From JABSQH01 sp965230015 (lineage in GTDB: Bacteria; Actinomycetota; Acidimicrobiia; Acidimicrobiales; Ilumatobacteraceae), in NCBI GenBank assembly GCA_965230015.1, contig CBDDKF010000016.1, forward strand, positions 1-64,000: a stretch of DNA of 64,000 nucleotides, given 5' to 3'. Within the stretch, counting starts at the first letter, position 1; the number at the start of each line of letters is the position of its first letter. Below are positions 16,393 through 25,058 of the stretch, in pieces. The notes under the pieces are model-generated. The model saw only the letters and a program-made list of their open reading frames with translations, was not told the DNA's origin and did not search any database. The position numbers were made by a program, and so were the translations under genes.

Positions 16393-17901
16393 ATGCGCAT
16401 TCCAGGGATTCTGACCGCCGTAGCGGTGGTGGCGTCCGGCGCCGTCGTCGGCGTGACCACTCATCAGCTCGCCGGCGCCACAATCGACACCGGCAACCGG
16501 CCCGTGATCGTCCCGATCACGCCGTGTCGCGTCACCGACACGCGACCACCGACCCAGATCGGGCCGCGCAACACGCCCATCGGTGCAGGTGAGACGTACA
16601 CGATCGCCGGTCGTGGCGCGACGGGCGACTGCGAGATCCCCGACAACGCGCTCGGCTTGTCGCTCAACGTCACGCCGGTCGGCGCCACTGCGCAGACGAA
16701 CATCCGCATGTTCCCTGCAGACGCAGAGCTACCGAACGCCTCGAGCCTCAACCCCTCACCCGGATCGGCACCGATTCCCAACGCCGTGATCACCAACCTC
16801 TCCGACGACGGCGAGTTCAGCATCTTCAACGCCAATGGAACCGTCGACGTCGTGATCGACGTGAACGGCTACCTCGCCGACCACAACCACGACGACCGCT
16901 ACTACACCCAAGCCGAGATCGACAGCCTGATCGCCGCCAACGGCGGGGTGCCGGGAGCCGCCGGTCCACAGGGTCCCGCCGGACCACAGGGCGAACAGGG
17001 CGAGAAGGGCGTCAAAGGCGACCCGGGAGCCGACGGGGCCGACGGCACCGACCTCTACACACGCACGATCATCGTGAACGGTGACGGCTCCGATACGGCT
17101 AACGGCAATGCGCTCCGCGCGGCGGCGTCGACAGCGGCCGCGGCAGTCGCGGGCGACCCGTGGACGATCATCTTGGAACCGGGGGTGTACGACATTGGCG
17201 GGAACCTCACGCTGCCGGACTTCATCTCGCTGATCGGCTCCGGACCGGAGGTGACCACCATCGTCGGCGACGGTGCAACCTCGTCCAACACTGAGGTCCT
17301 CGGAGTCCAGGACGAGTCCTTCATCGCCGATCTCACCGTGAACGCGGTGGGCACGGACACCAATCGAGGTGCCATCACGGTGAAGAACGCAGCAAACGTC
17401 ACGCTGTCACGCGTGCACACCCGCGGCAGCGCAACCATTCCCGAGAGTGGCATCAACGTCCGCAACGGCGACAACGTCCTGATCGATGACGCCGACGTGC
17501 TGAACGCCGACATCGGCATCGCCGTAAGTAACGGCAGCACCGACGTGACGATTCGCAATAGCCGCGTCGAGTCGATCACCGATGATGCGCTCCTCCTTCT
17601 CGGCACAAACACAGAGGTGCGCGTCGAGCAATCGCATCTGATTGCCAACGCCAACAATCTCGGGGCGGTGGACTTCAGCGGAGCGATCGCGACCGGTCGA
17701 ACCGTTCGGGTGTTCCACTCGACGCTCGAGTCGCGTAGCGGCCCCGCCATCGTCGAACGGAACGAGGACGACGACACGACCATCGACGTCTTCCACACCC
17801 ACATCGACACCAGCGTCAAGATGAACCTTACGTTCGCCGACGCCACGTGCAGCCAGATCAGCGTCGCCTCCGGCCTTGACGTTTCGGGGTGCGGATTCTG
17901 A
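16393..17901 (+). CDS. Secreted collagen-like/beta-helix surface protein
   Basis: 502-residue exported protein. Residues 1-29 are a signal peptide (hydrophobic, ending near QLAGAT). Residues 35-155 form a beta-rich module seen in secreted actinobacterial proteins (PCRVTDTRP ... VVIDVNGYL). Residues ~185-220 are 12 collagen-type Gly-X-Y triplets (GPQGPAGPQGEQGEKG). Residues 230-500 form a right-handed parallel beta-helix of NosD/pectin-lyase type, with Asn-rich turns such as RNGDNVLIDDADV. Two Cys near the C-terminus (ATCSQ, VSGCGF) may form a disulfide. No catalytic residues recognised; adhesin or matrix role is a guess. Confidence 0.8.
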   Translation: MRIPGILTAVAVVASGAVVGVTTHQLAGATIDTGNRPVIVPITPCRVTDTRPPTQIGPRNTPIGAGETYTIAGRGATGDCEIPDNALGLSLNVTPVGATAQTNIRMFPADAELPNASSLNPSPGSAPIPNAVITNLSDDGEFSIFNANGTVDVVIDVNGYLADHNHDDRYYTQAEIDSLIAANGGVPGAAGPQGPAGPQGEQGEKGVKGDPGADGADGTDLYTRTIIVNGDGSDTANGNALRAAASTAAAAVAGDPWTIILEPGVYDIGGNLTLPDFISLIGSGPEVTTIVGDGATSSNTEVLGVQDESFIADLTVNAVGTDTNRGAITVKNAANVTLSRVHTRGSATIPESGINVRNGDNVLIDDADVLNADIGIAVSNGSTDVTIRNSRVESITDDALLLLGTNTEVRVEQSHLIANANNLGAVDFSGAIATGRTVRVFHSTLESRSGPAIVERNEDDDTTIDVFHTHIDTSVKMNLTFADATCSQISVASGLDVSGCGF

Positions 17902-17907
17902 GGCCGC

Positions 17908-20031
17908 TCAGCCGCGTGACAGGAACGCCTCGTCGCGATCGCTGAACAACAGGTCGAGCTCGTCGGCTAGGGCGGAATGGCCGGCGAGCTCTGGATCGTC
18001 GTCGACGATCTCGAACGCAACTTCACGAGCGGTTTCGACCATCGGCCGGTCGCGGCGGAGCGACGCCAGCTTGAGGTCGCTCCTGCCCTTCTGCGCGCCC
18101 GACATCAGCGTGCCTTCGCCGCGCAGCTCCAGATCGACCTCGGCCAACTCGAATCCGTCGGTGGTGGCGACCAAGGCATCGACGCGCGGATTCGGTTCGT
18201 CGAGCTGTTGGGTGACAAGCCAACACGTGGACGCGTGCTCGCCGCGTCCGACACGCCCGCGGAGCTGGTGGAGCTGGGCGATCCCGAACCGGTCGGCGTC
18301 GAGGATCACCATCACGGTGGCGTTGGGTACGTCGACGCCCACCTCGATCACCGTCGTAGCGACGAGCACGTCCAGGTCGCGCGCCCGGAACGCGCCCATC
18401 GTGGCGTCCTTCTCGGCCGACGTCATCCGCCCGTGAAGTAGTCCGAGTCGCAGCTCCGACAGCTCGTCACGAGCGAGCCGCTCGTAGGTCTCCTCGGCCG
18501 ACGCCACCTCGAGCTTCTCGCTCTCTTCGATCAACGGACACACCACATAGGCCTGGCGCCCGGCGGCCACCTCGTCGCGCACCTCAGCCCAGACGCCGTG
18601 CTCCTCGAGCGGACCATTGGCCCAGTGGGTCACGATCGGCGTGCGCCCCGGCGGCAGTTCGTCGAGCACGCTCACGTCGAGATCGCCGTACACCGTCATC
18701 GCTGCCGTGCGCGGGATCGGCGTTGCGGTCATCACCAGGGTGTCGGGAATCGCTTCGCCAGCACTCTTGTCGCGCAAGGCGGCGCGCTGTTCCACACCGA
18801 ACCGGTGTTGCTCGTCGACCACCACCACACCGAGGCTGGCGAAGTCGACCGCATCCTGGATGAGCGCGTGCGTGCCGATCGCCACGTCGACCGAACCATC
18901 GGCCAGCCCGGCGAGCACTTCCTTGCGCTCGTTGCCCGTGACCCGGTTGGTGAGCAACTCGATGCGCAACGGGCGCTCGCCGAACAGATTGGCGTCGGGA
19001 ACGACGAACCCGTCGAGCAGGTCCGACACACCGGCGGCGTGTTGCTCGGCGAGCACCTCGGTGGGTGCCATGAGCACCCCCTGGTGGCCGCCCTGCACCG
19101 CGGTGAGCATCGACGCGACGGCGACCACGGTCTTGCCGGCGCCGACGTCGCCTTGCAAGAGGCGGTGCATCGACGCGCTCGAGGCGAGGTCGGCGGCGAT
19201 CTCGTCGATGGCGCGGGCCTGTGCCGCGGTGAGTGGGTAGGGCAACGCATCGACGAACCGATCGACGAGCGCACCGCCGGTGTCGTGCTGCACCGCGCGT
19301 GCCAGTCGCTCCATGGCCCGCTTGCGCACCACGAGCACGAGTTGCACCCGCAACAGTTCGTCGAACGCCAACCGTCGCCGAGCCTCGTCCTTGGCGCGCA
19401 TCGAGTCGGGCAGGTGGATGCTGCGGAGCGCGTCGTAGCGGTCGATCAACCCGAGGCGTTCCCGGACCGCCACGGGTACCGGATCGGCGATGCCTCGATC
19501 GGCACAACGCCGCAATGCCTCCTCGACCCACGACGCGATCTCCCAGGTGTTCAGCTGGGCCTTCTCGCTCTGCGGGTAGATCGGCACGATCCGCCCGGTG
19601 CGGTCACCGATCAGATCGACCACCGGGTTCGTCATCTGGAGCCCACCGCGGTAGGTGTCGGCCTTGCCGAACAAGGCCACCTGCAACCCTTCCTTGAGCT
19701 GCTTGGCTCGCCATGGCTGGTTGAAGAACACCACGTCGAGACGTCCACTGCCGTCGCCGACATTGGCCGTGACCATGGTCCGCCGATTGCGGGTGGTGCG
19801 CTTGCGGACGGTACGGACCGTGCCCAACACCAGCGCCTCGGCACCGACGTCGAGGTCGGCGATGCGCGCCTCGTTCGATCGGTCGACCCACCGACGGGGA
19901 TATGTCGTGAGCAGGTCGAGCAACGAGTCGACGCCCACGTCGGCGAGCGACTGCCGCCGCTTCTCCCCTACCCCGTTCAGCCGGCCGACATCGATTGCCG
20001 CCAGCTCACGAAGCATGATCGGCGCGCTCAT
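17908..20031 (-). CDS. recG: ATP-dependent DNA helicase RecG
   Basis: Branch-migrates stalled replication forks and Holliday junctions. The 707-residue product has an N-terminal wedge/OB domain (LNGVGEKRRQSLADVGV, then YPRRWVDRS), Walker A GDVGAGKTVVA near 300, DEQHRFGV (DEAH-type box), MTATPIPRT and the C-terminal motif QLRGRVGRGEHAS. Starts 6 nt downstream of fakA. ATG at 20031 used; Met6 is an alternative. It ends 6 nt from the convergent beta-helix gene with no visible terminator between. Confidence 0.96.
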   Translation of the reverse strand: MSAPIMLRELAAIDVGRLNGVGEKRRQSLADVGVDSLLDLLTTYPRRWVDRSNEARIADLDVGAEALVLGTVRTVRKRTTRNRRTMVTANVGDGSGRLDVVFFNQPWRAKQLKEGLQVALFGKADTYRGGLQMTNPVVDLIGDRTGRIVPIYPQSEKAQLNTWEIASWVEEALRRCADRGIADPVPVAVRERLGLIDRYDALRSIHLPDSMRAKDEARRRLAFDELLRVQLVLVVRKRAMERLARAVQHDTGGALVDRFVDALPYPLTAAQARAIDEIAADLASSASMHRLLQGDVGAGKTVVAVASMLTAVQGGHQGVLMAPTEVLAEQHAAGVSDLLDGFVVPDANLFGERPLRIELLTNRVTGNERKEVLAGLADGSVDVAIGTHALIQDAVDFASLGVVVVDEQHRFGVEQRAALRDKSAGEAIPDTLVMTATPIPRTAAMTVYGDLDVSVLDELPPGRTPIVTHWANGPLEEHGVWAEVRDEVAAGRQAYVVCPLIEESEKLEVASAEETYERLARDELSELRLGLLHGRMTSAEKDATMGAFRARDLDVLVATTVIEVGVDVPNATVMVILDADRFGIAQLHQLRGRVGRGEHASTCWLVTQQLDEPNPRVDALVATTDGFELAEVDLELRGEGTLMSGAQKGRSDLKLASLRRDRPMVETAREVAFEIVDDDPELAGHSALADELDLLFSDRDEAFLSRG

Positions 20032-20037
20032 CTGGGT

Positions 20038-21753
20038 CTACTCGGCACCGACGAGGTACGGGTACAGCGGTTGCCCGCCGTGTTGCACCTCGACCGCCAC
20101 GTCGGCACGGCGGTCGTCGAGCCAGGTGGTGATCAGCTCGGTGGTCGCGGTATCGGCATCGGAGCCCGTGATCACGGTGACCAGCTCGACCTCGTCGTCG
20201 ACCACACGTTCGAGCAGGCCGACCACCGTCGACGACAGTTCGGCCGACGCGGCCACGACGCCTTCGCGGTCGATCAGGCCGATCCAGTCGCCGATGGCGA
20301 CCTCCCCAACCGAGGTGGTCGTGCCGCGCACTGCCTGGGTGATCTCACCGCTGCGTACGCCGGCAATGGCCTCGACCATGCCAGCTTCGACCGCATCGAT
20401 CGTCGCCTCGGGGTCGTACACCACCAACGCCGCGAGCGCCTGCGGCATGGTGCGCGTCGGCACCACCGCCACGCGCTTGGTGGTGAGCGCATCGACCTGT
20501 TCGGCCACGGGGATGATGTTGCTGTTGTTCGGCAGGATCACGACCTGGTCGGCATTGACGTGTTCGACGGTGTCGAGCAACTCCTGCGTGGACGGGTTCA
20601 TCGTCTGGCCACCCGTGACCACGCCTTGCACGCCGAGTTGGCCGAACAGCTCGACCAGACCGTCGCCGACGCACACGGCAACCACCGCCGTGGTCACCGG
20701 CGGCAGACCTGCCCCAGCTTGCCCCCAGTCGGCGCTGGTGTGGGTGGGGCTGGCGTCGAGCAACTCGGCCTCGCGCTTGGCGTGTTCTTCGTCGACCTCT
20801 TCGAACAGGTCGGTCACGCGGATCTGTCGAGGCCTCCCGCCGAGATCGAGCACCGATTCGATCGATGCCCCGATCTCGTTCGTGTGGATGTGACAGTTCC
20901 ACAGGCCGTCGCCACCGACGACGACGATCGAGTCGCCGATCGCCCCCCACGCCGACTTGAACTCGTCGATCCGGTCGTCGACGAGATCGAGGAGGTACAT
21001 CACCTCGTAGCGGAACTCGCTGACGTCGAGCTCGTCGCCGTCGGCATGACGGTGGGCGACCGCATCGAAGTGCTCGCCGACCAGGGCGTGCTCGGCCTCG
21101 TCGTCGGCCACGGGGAGCGCAACGCCGTCGACCACGTACCGCGCGGCATCGAGGAGCAACACGAAGCCGGCGCCGCCGGCATCGACCACGCCGGCCTCGG
21201 CCAGCACCGGCAGTTGCTCGGGTGTACGCTCGAGCGCCTCGCCGCTCGCGTGGTGCGCCGCCTCGATCACTTGCGACAACGACGAACCATCGACGGCTTC
21301 GGCGGCATCGGCCGCAGCACGGGCGACCGACAGGATCGTCCCCTCGATCGGCTTGAGCACTGCCCGATCGGCACCATCGGACGCGGCGCGCAGCGCGGTG
21401 GCGAACGCCGCGGCATCGCCAGTCGGGTGGGCCTTCATCGTCGTGGCGATGCCGCGCAGGATCTGGCTGAGGATCACGCCACTGTTGCCGCGCGCACCCA
21501 TCAATGAACCGTGGGCGATGGCGTCGCAGATCGCGGTCATCTCGTCGGCTGCGCCGTCATCTGACTCGGCCACCTCGGCCATCGCGTCGACCGCAGCATC
21601 GAGCGTGCGCGACATGTTCGTCCCGGTGTCGCCGTCGGGCACCGGGTACACGTTGAGACGGTTCAGCCTGGCGGAGTGTTGATGGAGGAGGTCGCGGTAC
21701 GTGCCGAGCAGGGCGCGCAGCCCTGCGGCAGACAGCCGCTCGGGTGTCGACAC
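20038..21753 (-). CDS. fakA: DhaL/DegV-type fatty acid kinase subunit FakA-like
   Basis: Two-part protein of the YloV/FakA family: an N-terminal DhaL-type ATP-binding domain (residues ~1-205) and a C-terminal domain that in FakA contacts the fatty-acid-binding FakB. 571 residues, GTG start at 21753. The ATP/Mg signature NVYPVPDGDTGTNM lies near residue 33, followed by MGARGNSGVILSQILRG. C-terminal conserved PNNSNIIPVA matches YloV. Upstream of recG and divergent from rpmB, as in many Gram-positives. No FakB (DegV) gene is in the window. Confidence 0.88.
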   Translation of the reverse strand: MSTPERLSAAGLRALLGTYRDLLHQHSARLNRLNVYPVPDGDTGTNMSRTLDAAVDAMAEVAESDDGAADEMTAICDAIAHGSLMGARGNSGVILSQILRGIATTMKAHPTGDAAAFATALRAASDGADRAVLKPIEGTILSVARAAADAAEAVDGSSLSQVIEAAHHASGEALERTPEQLPVLAEAGVVDAGGAGFVLLLDAARYVVDGVALPVADDEAEHALVGEHFDAVAHRHADGDELDVSEFRYEVMYLLDLVDDRIDEFKSAWGAIGDSIVVVGGDGLWNCHIHTNEIGASIESVLDLGGRPRQIRVTDLFEEVDEEHAKREAELLDASPTHTSADWGQAGAGLPPVTTAVVAVCVGDGLVELFGQLGVQGVVTGGQTMNPSTQELLDTVEHVNADQVVILPNNSNIIPVAEQVDALTTKRVAVVPTRTMPQALAALVVYDPEATIDAVEAGMVEAIAGVRSGEITQAVRGTTTSVGEVAIGDWIGLIDREGVVAASAELSSTVVGLLERVVDDEVELVTVITGSDADTATTELITTWLDDRRADVAVEVQHGGQPLYPYLVGAE

Positions 21754-21782
21754 GGCCGATCATCCTAGGGGTGGGCCATCGG

Positions 21783-21829
21783 GAGTTGTTTGTGGGCAAC
21801 TCTGCGGCGACGTGTCGACCGCAGAGTTG
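21783..21829. promoter_or_regulatory. Operator-like inverted repeat between fakA and rpmB
   Basis: CAACTCTGCGG (21797-21807) and CCGCAGAGTTG (21819-21829) form a perfect 11-bp inverted repeat with an 11-nt spacer that itself contains CGAC-GT-GTCG. A third GAGTTG half-site stands at 21783-21788. It lies in the 189-nt divergent region, so it could be a shared operator or, in RNA, a hairpin in the rpmB leader. Confidence 0.55.
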
Positions 21830-21942
21830 TACACGAACGGCAATCTGGTGGGCGGCAGCGATCGGACCGATAGCATTTCGTGGCTGTTGTCGAGCCGGTG
21901 TCGCCGGCGTCGATTCATCGTTCGTCGAATCCGGAGAAGCCC

Positions 21943-22134
21943 ATGTCCTCGAAGTGTGAAGTGTGCGGCAAAGGCCCCTCGTGGGGTATGTCGGTGTCCC
22001 ACTCGCACCGTCGCACCAAGCGTCGTTGGAACCCCAACATTCAGCGCGTGCGCGCCAAGGTCGGGGCCAGCACCAAGCGTGTCAACGTGTGCACGGGCTG
22101 CATCAAGTCCGGCAAAGTGGTCAAGGCCGGCTGA
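21943..22134 (+). CDS. rpmB: 50S ribosomal protein L28
   Basis: 63-residue large-subunit protein from ATG 21943, preceded by GGAG 8 nt upstream; a 21-residue in-frame extension was rejected. It reads MSSKCEVCGKGPSWGMSVSHSHRR-like at the start (CEVC) and VNVCTGC near the C-terminus, so it keeps both Cys pairs of the zinc-binding L28 form. Divergent from fakA-recG and 12 nt before the next gene. Confidence 0.96.
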   Translation: MSSKCEVCGKGPSWGMSVSHSHRRTKRRWNPNIQRVRAKVGASTKRVNVCTGCIKSGKVVKAG

Positions 22135-22146
22135 GGCCGCCGCAGC

Positions 22147-22371
22147 ATGCAAGGCGTCGTCAAGGCCTACGACCCTGTCAGCGGCCACGGTGTCGTGATG
22201 TGCGACACCGATCTGGCCGACTACGAACTCGCTCCAGGTGCGCTGGCGGGCTCGATCTTCCGCATGTTGCGCCAGGGCCAGCGCGTGGTGTTCGAAGTCG
22301 ACGATGCCGGGCGGGCGACCACGCTGCGCCTCGGCTCCGAGGTCGACATGGGCACCCCCGACGCCGAGTAA
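22147..22371 (+). CDS. Cold-shock-domain-like small protein
   Basis: 74 residues resembling the OB-fold cold-shock domain: it opens MQGVVKAYDPVSGHGVV, parallel to the CspA opening with GxVKxFxxxxGxGxI, and has a strand-like QRVVFEVDDAGRATTLRL near the end. The aromatic RNP motifs of true Csp proteins are weak, so RNA binding is plausible but not certain. Begins 12 nt after rpmB and is probably co-transcribed with it. Confidence 0.7.
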   Translation: MQGVVKAYDPVSGHGVVMCDTDLADYELAPGALAGSIFRMLRQGQRVVFEVDDAGRATTLRLGSEVDMGTPDAE

Positions 22372-22432
22372 CGCGCCGCGCGCTGCCCTGACGGGCTCCT
22401 CCACCTCACCTTCGGCGATCAACCCGTGGTTC

Positions 22433-22468
22433 ACTATCTGTTTTTCCGATAGTCGCGTTCGCGAACGC
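22433..22468. promoter_or_regulatory. Two adjacent dyads upstream of pckG
   Basis: ACTATC (22433-22438) and GATAGT (22448-22453) form a 6-bp dyad around a T-rich 9-nt centre. Directly after it GCGTTCGCGAACGC (22455-22468) is a perfect 14-bp palindrome. Both sit about 85-120 nt before the pckG start and are candidate regulator sites. Confidence 0.45.
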
Positions 22469-22551
22469 AGGTGGCTGGCGTTTTCGCTTTCGTTCACCGG
22501 CGTCCTACCATCGGGTAACGCACATCACCCGCCGACTCAACGAGGAGCAAC

Positions 22552-24348
22552 ATGAGCGGAACCACGAGCAACCAGCGTCTGAAGGACTGGGTCGCCGAGT
22601 GGGCGGAGGTGATGCAGCCCGACGACATCTATTGGTGCGACGGATCGGCCGAAGAGTACGACAAGCTCTGCCAAGCGCTCGTCGATTCGGGCACGTTCAC
22701 CAAGCTCGACGAGGCCAAGCGACCGAACAGCTACTGGGCACACTCCGACCCCGGTGACGTGGCCCGCGTCGAAGACCGCACGTTCATCTGCACGCCGTCG
22801 CAGGAAGAAGCCGGTCCGAACAACAACTGGACCGACCCCACCGAGATGCGGGCGACGATGCGCGACCTGTACATGGGCGCCATGAAGGGGCGCACGATGT
22901 ACGTGATCCCCTTCTCGATGGGCCCGCTCGGCTCGCCGATCGCCCACATCGGCGTGCAGCTCAGCGACTCGGCGTACGTCGCCACCAACATGCGCATCAT
23001 GACCCGCATGGGTCAAGGCGCGCTCGACGTGCTTGGCGATGGCGACTGGGTGCCGTGTCTGCATTCGGTCGGCGCCCCGCTCGAGCCCGGCCAGGCTGAC
23101 GTGCCGTGGCCCTGCGATGCCGAGAACAAGTACATCGTGCACTTCCCCGAGACCCGTGAGATCTGGTCGTACGGCTCGGGCTACGGCGGCAACGCGCTGC
23201 TCGGCAAGAAGTGCTTCGCTCTGCGTATCGCCTCGGTGATGGCGCGCGACGACGGCTGGCTCGCCGAGCACATGCTGATCCTCAAGCTGACCAACCCCGA
23301 GGGCGAGTCGAAGTACATCGCCGGTGCGTTCCCGTCGGCCTGCGGCAAGACCAACTTGGCGATGCTCGTGCCGACGATCCCTGGCTGGAAGGCCGAAACG
23401 GTCGGTGACGACATCTGCTGGATGAAGTTCGGCGACGACGGTCGGCTGTATGCGATCAACCCCGAAGCCGGGTTCTTCGGCGTGGCGCCCGGTACCGGCG
23501 AGAAGACGAACCACAACGCGATGGAAACGTTGTGGGGCAACTCGATCTTCACCAATACCGCTCTCACCCCCGACGGCGACGTGTGGTGGGAGGAGATGAC
23601 CGACGACCCACCGGCTCGGGCGACCGACTGGAAGGGCAATCAGTGGAACCCTGAGATCGACACGCCGGCGGCGCATCCCAATGCCCGCTTCACCACACCG
23701 GCGGCGCAGTGCCCGTCGATGGCTCCCGAATGGGAGGATCCGGCTGGTGTGCCGATCTCGGCGATCATGTTCGGCGGGCGCCGCCGCACCACGGTGCCGC
23801 TCGTCACCGAGGCCAACGACTGGGAGCACGGCGTGTTCCTCGGCTCGATCATGTCGTCGGAGACCACTGCGGCGCAGATGGGCGCCGTCGGCAAGTTGCG
23901 CTTCGACCCGATGGCGATGCTGCCGTTCTGCGGCTACAACTACGCCGACTACTTCGAGCATTGGCTGTCGATGGAGAAGCACACCGACCCGGCCAAGCTG
24001 CCGAAGATCTTCTACGTCAACTGGTTCCGCCGCGACGACGAAGGTCGCTTCTTGTGGCCCGGCTTCGGCGAGAACAGCCGCGTGCTGAAGTGGATCTTCG
24101 AACGCGTCAACGGCACCGCTGGTGCGGTCGACACGCCGATCGGCAAGCTGCCGACCAAGGAAGCGCTCGATACCGACGGCCTCGACATCGACGAGTCCGA
24201 CCTCGACGCAATCCTCAGCGTCGACGCTGCCGGTTGGAGTGATGCGATTCCGCAGATCCGCGAGCACTACGCCCGCTTCGGCGACAAGCTGCCCGCCACG
24301 CTCAACGTGGCGGTCGACAGCTTGGAAGCCGCGCTGGCCGACGCCTGA
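22552..24348 (+). CDS. pckG: Phosphoenolpyruvate carboxykinase (GTP)
   Basis: Interconverts oxaloacetate and PEP with GTP/GDP, the entry step of gluconeogenesis. The 598-residue product carries the GTP-PEPCK P-loop FPSACGKTNLAM near residue 260, MSMGPLGSPIAHIGVQ-like upstream elements, the FGGRRRTTVPLV loop and PFCGYNYADYF. Length matches the family. GAGGAG lies 7 nt before ATG 22552. Single-gene unit closed by a strong hairpin. Confidence 0.97.
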   Translation: MSGTTSNQRLKDWVAEWAEVMQPDDIYWCDGSAEEYDKLCQALVDSGTFTKLDEAKRPNSYWAHSDPGDVARVEDRTFICTPSQEEAGPNNNWTDPTEMRATMRDLYMGAMKGRTMYVIPFSMGPLGSPIAHIGVQLSDSAYVATNMRIMTRMGQGALDVLGDGDWVPCLHSVGAPLEPGQADVPWPCDAENKYIVHFPETREIWSYGSGYGGNALLGKKCFALRIASVMARDDGWLAEHMLILKLTNPEGESKYIAGAFPSACGKTNLAMLVPTIPGWKAETVGDDICWMKFGDDGRLYAINPEAGFFGVAPGTGEKTNHNAMETLWGNSIFTNTALTPDGDVWWEEMTDDPPARATDWKGNQWNPEIDTPAAHPNARFTTPAAQCPSMAPEWEDPAGVPISAIMFGGRRRTTVPLVTEANDWEHGVFLGSIMSSETTAAQMGAVGKLRFDPMAMLPFCGYNYADYFEHWLSMEKHTDPAKLPKIFYVNWFRRDDEGRFLWPGFGENSRVLKWIFERVNGTAGAVDTPIGKLPTKEALDTDGLDIDESDLDAILSVDAAGWSDAIPQIREHYARFGDKLPATLNVAVDSLEAALADA

Positions 24349-24350
24349 CG

Positions 24351-24419
24351 AAAACGAAACAACGCCGCTCGGGCGGTCACCTCAGCAGAGGTGATGGTCC
24401 GAGCGGCGTTCTTCGTTTT
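24351..24419. terminator. Bidirectional terminator between pckG and rpmA
   Basis: Perfect 12-bp arms AACGCCGCTCGG (24361-24372) and CCGAGCGGCGTT (24399-24410), an inner hairpin TCACCTC/GAGGTGA (24377-24394), and outer AAAACGAA (24351-24358) pairing with TTCGTTTT (24412-24419). The outer arms give a U-rich end on both strands, serving the convergent pckG and rplU-rpmA units. Confidence 0.9.
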
Positions 24420-24455
24420 GCTGCGTGGTGCGCCGGTGCTGGCGCGCGCTGGAGG

Positions 24456-24710
24456 TCAGTCGGCGGGGACGACGTCGACGGTCTTGCGGCCCTTGCGCTG
24501 GGCAAAGTGCACCGAGCCGTCGACGAGGCTGAACAGGGTGTCGTCCTTGCCGATCCCCACGTTCTTGCCCGGATGGAACTTGGTGCCGCGCTGACGCACG
24601 ATGATGGTGCCGGCGGTGATTTCCGTGCCGGCGAACACCTTCACGCCGAGGCGCTGCGCGTTGGAATCGCGCCCGTTGCGAGTTGAGCCGCCGCCCTTGG
24701 TCTTCGACAT
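24456..24710 (-). CDS. rpmA: 50S ribosomal protein L27
   Basis: 84-residue protein near the peptidyl-transferase centre. Begins MSKTKGGGSTRNGRDSNAQRLGVK and contains GTIIVRQRGTKFHPGKNVG, both L27 hallmarks. Unlike Firmicutes L27 there is no cleavable N-terminal extension before the Gly-rich stretch. 25 nt downstream of rplU. The usual obg partner does not follow. Confidence 0.97.
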   Translation of the reverse strand: MSKTKGGGSTRNGRDSNAQRLGVKVFAGTEITAGTIIVRQRGTKFHPGKNVGIGKDDTLFSLVDGSVHFAQRKGRKTVDVVPAD

Positions 24711-24735
24711 CGTCGTTACTCCGTAGTGCTCGTGG

Positions 24736-25044
24736 TCAGACCGAGATCGAGGTGATCTCGACGACGTGGTACTGCTGACGGTGGCCGTAGCGGCGACGGT
24801 TGTTGGTGCGCCGCTTGTAGGTGAATCCGTCGATCTTGTCGCCCAGTTCGCGGCCGACCACACGGCCGGTGACCGTGGCGCCTGCGAGCTGGTCGGGGGT
24901 GGCCCGCACGGTGTCGCCGTCGACGATCATCACCGGCGTGAGCGACACGTCGGCACCCTCGTCGGCATCGAGCAACTCGACGCGCACCTGCTGACCTTCG
25001 GCGACCTTTTCCTGCTTGCCGCCCGAAGCAATCACTGCGTACAT
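24736..25044 (-). CDS. rplU: 50S ribosomal protein L21
   Basis: 102-residue 23S rRNA-binding protein. Begins MYAVIASGGKQEKVAEGQ and ends in the conserved YKRRTNNRRRYGHRQQY block. In many Actinobacteria rplU follows RNase E/G directly; here RNase E/G lies 4 kb upstream with other genes between. Confidence 0.97.
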   Translation of the reverse strand: MYAVIASGGKQEKVAEGQQVRVELLDADEGADVSLTPVMIVDGDTVRATPDQLAGATVTGRVVGRELGDKIDGFTYKRRTNNRRRYGHRQQYHVVEITSISV

Positions 25045-25058
25045 AGCGTTGACCGATG

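Noticed and set aside
18598..21507. A 969-codon open frame on the plus strand opposite recG and fakA
   Set aside because: It spans two well-supported genes on the other strand and their junction, shows no domains and is His/Gly/Arg-rich, the usual mirror of GC-rich coding DNA.
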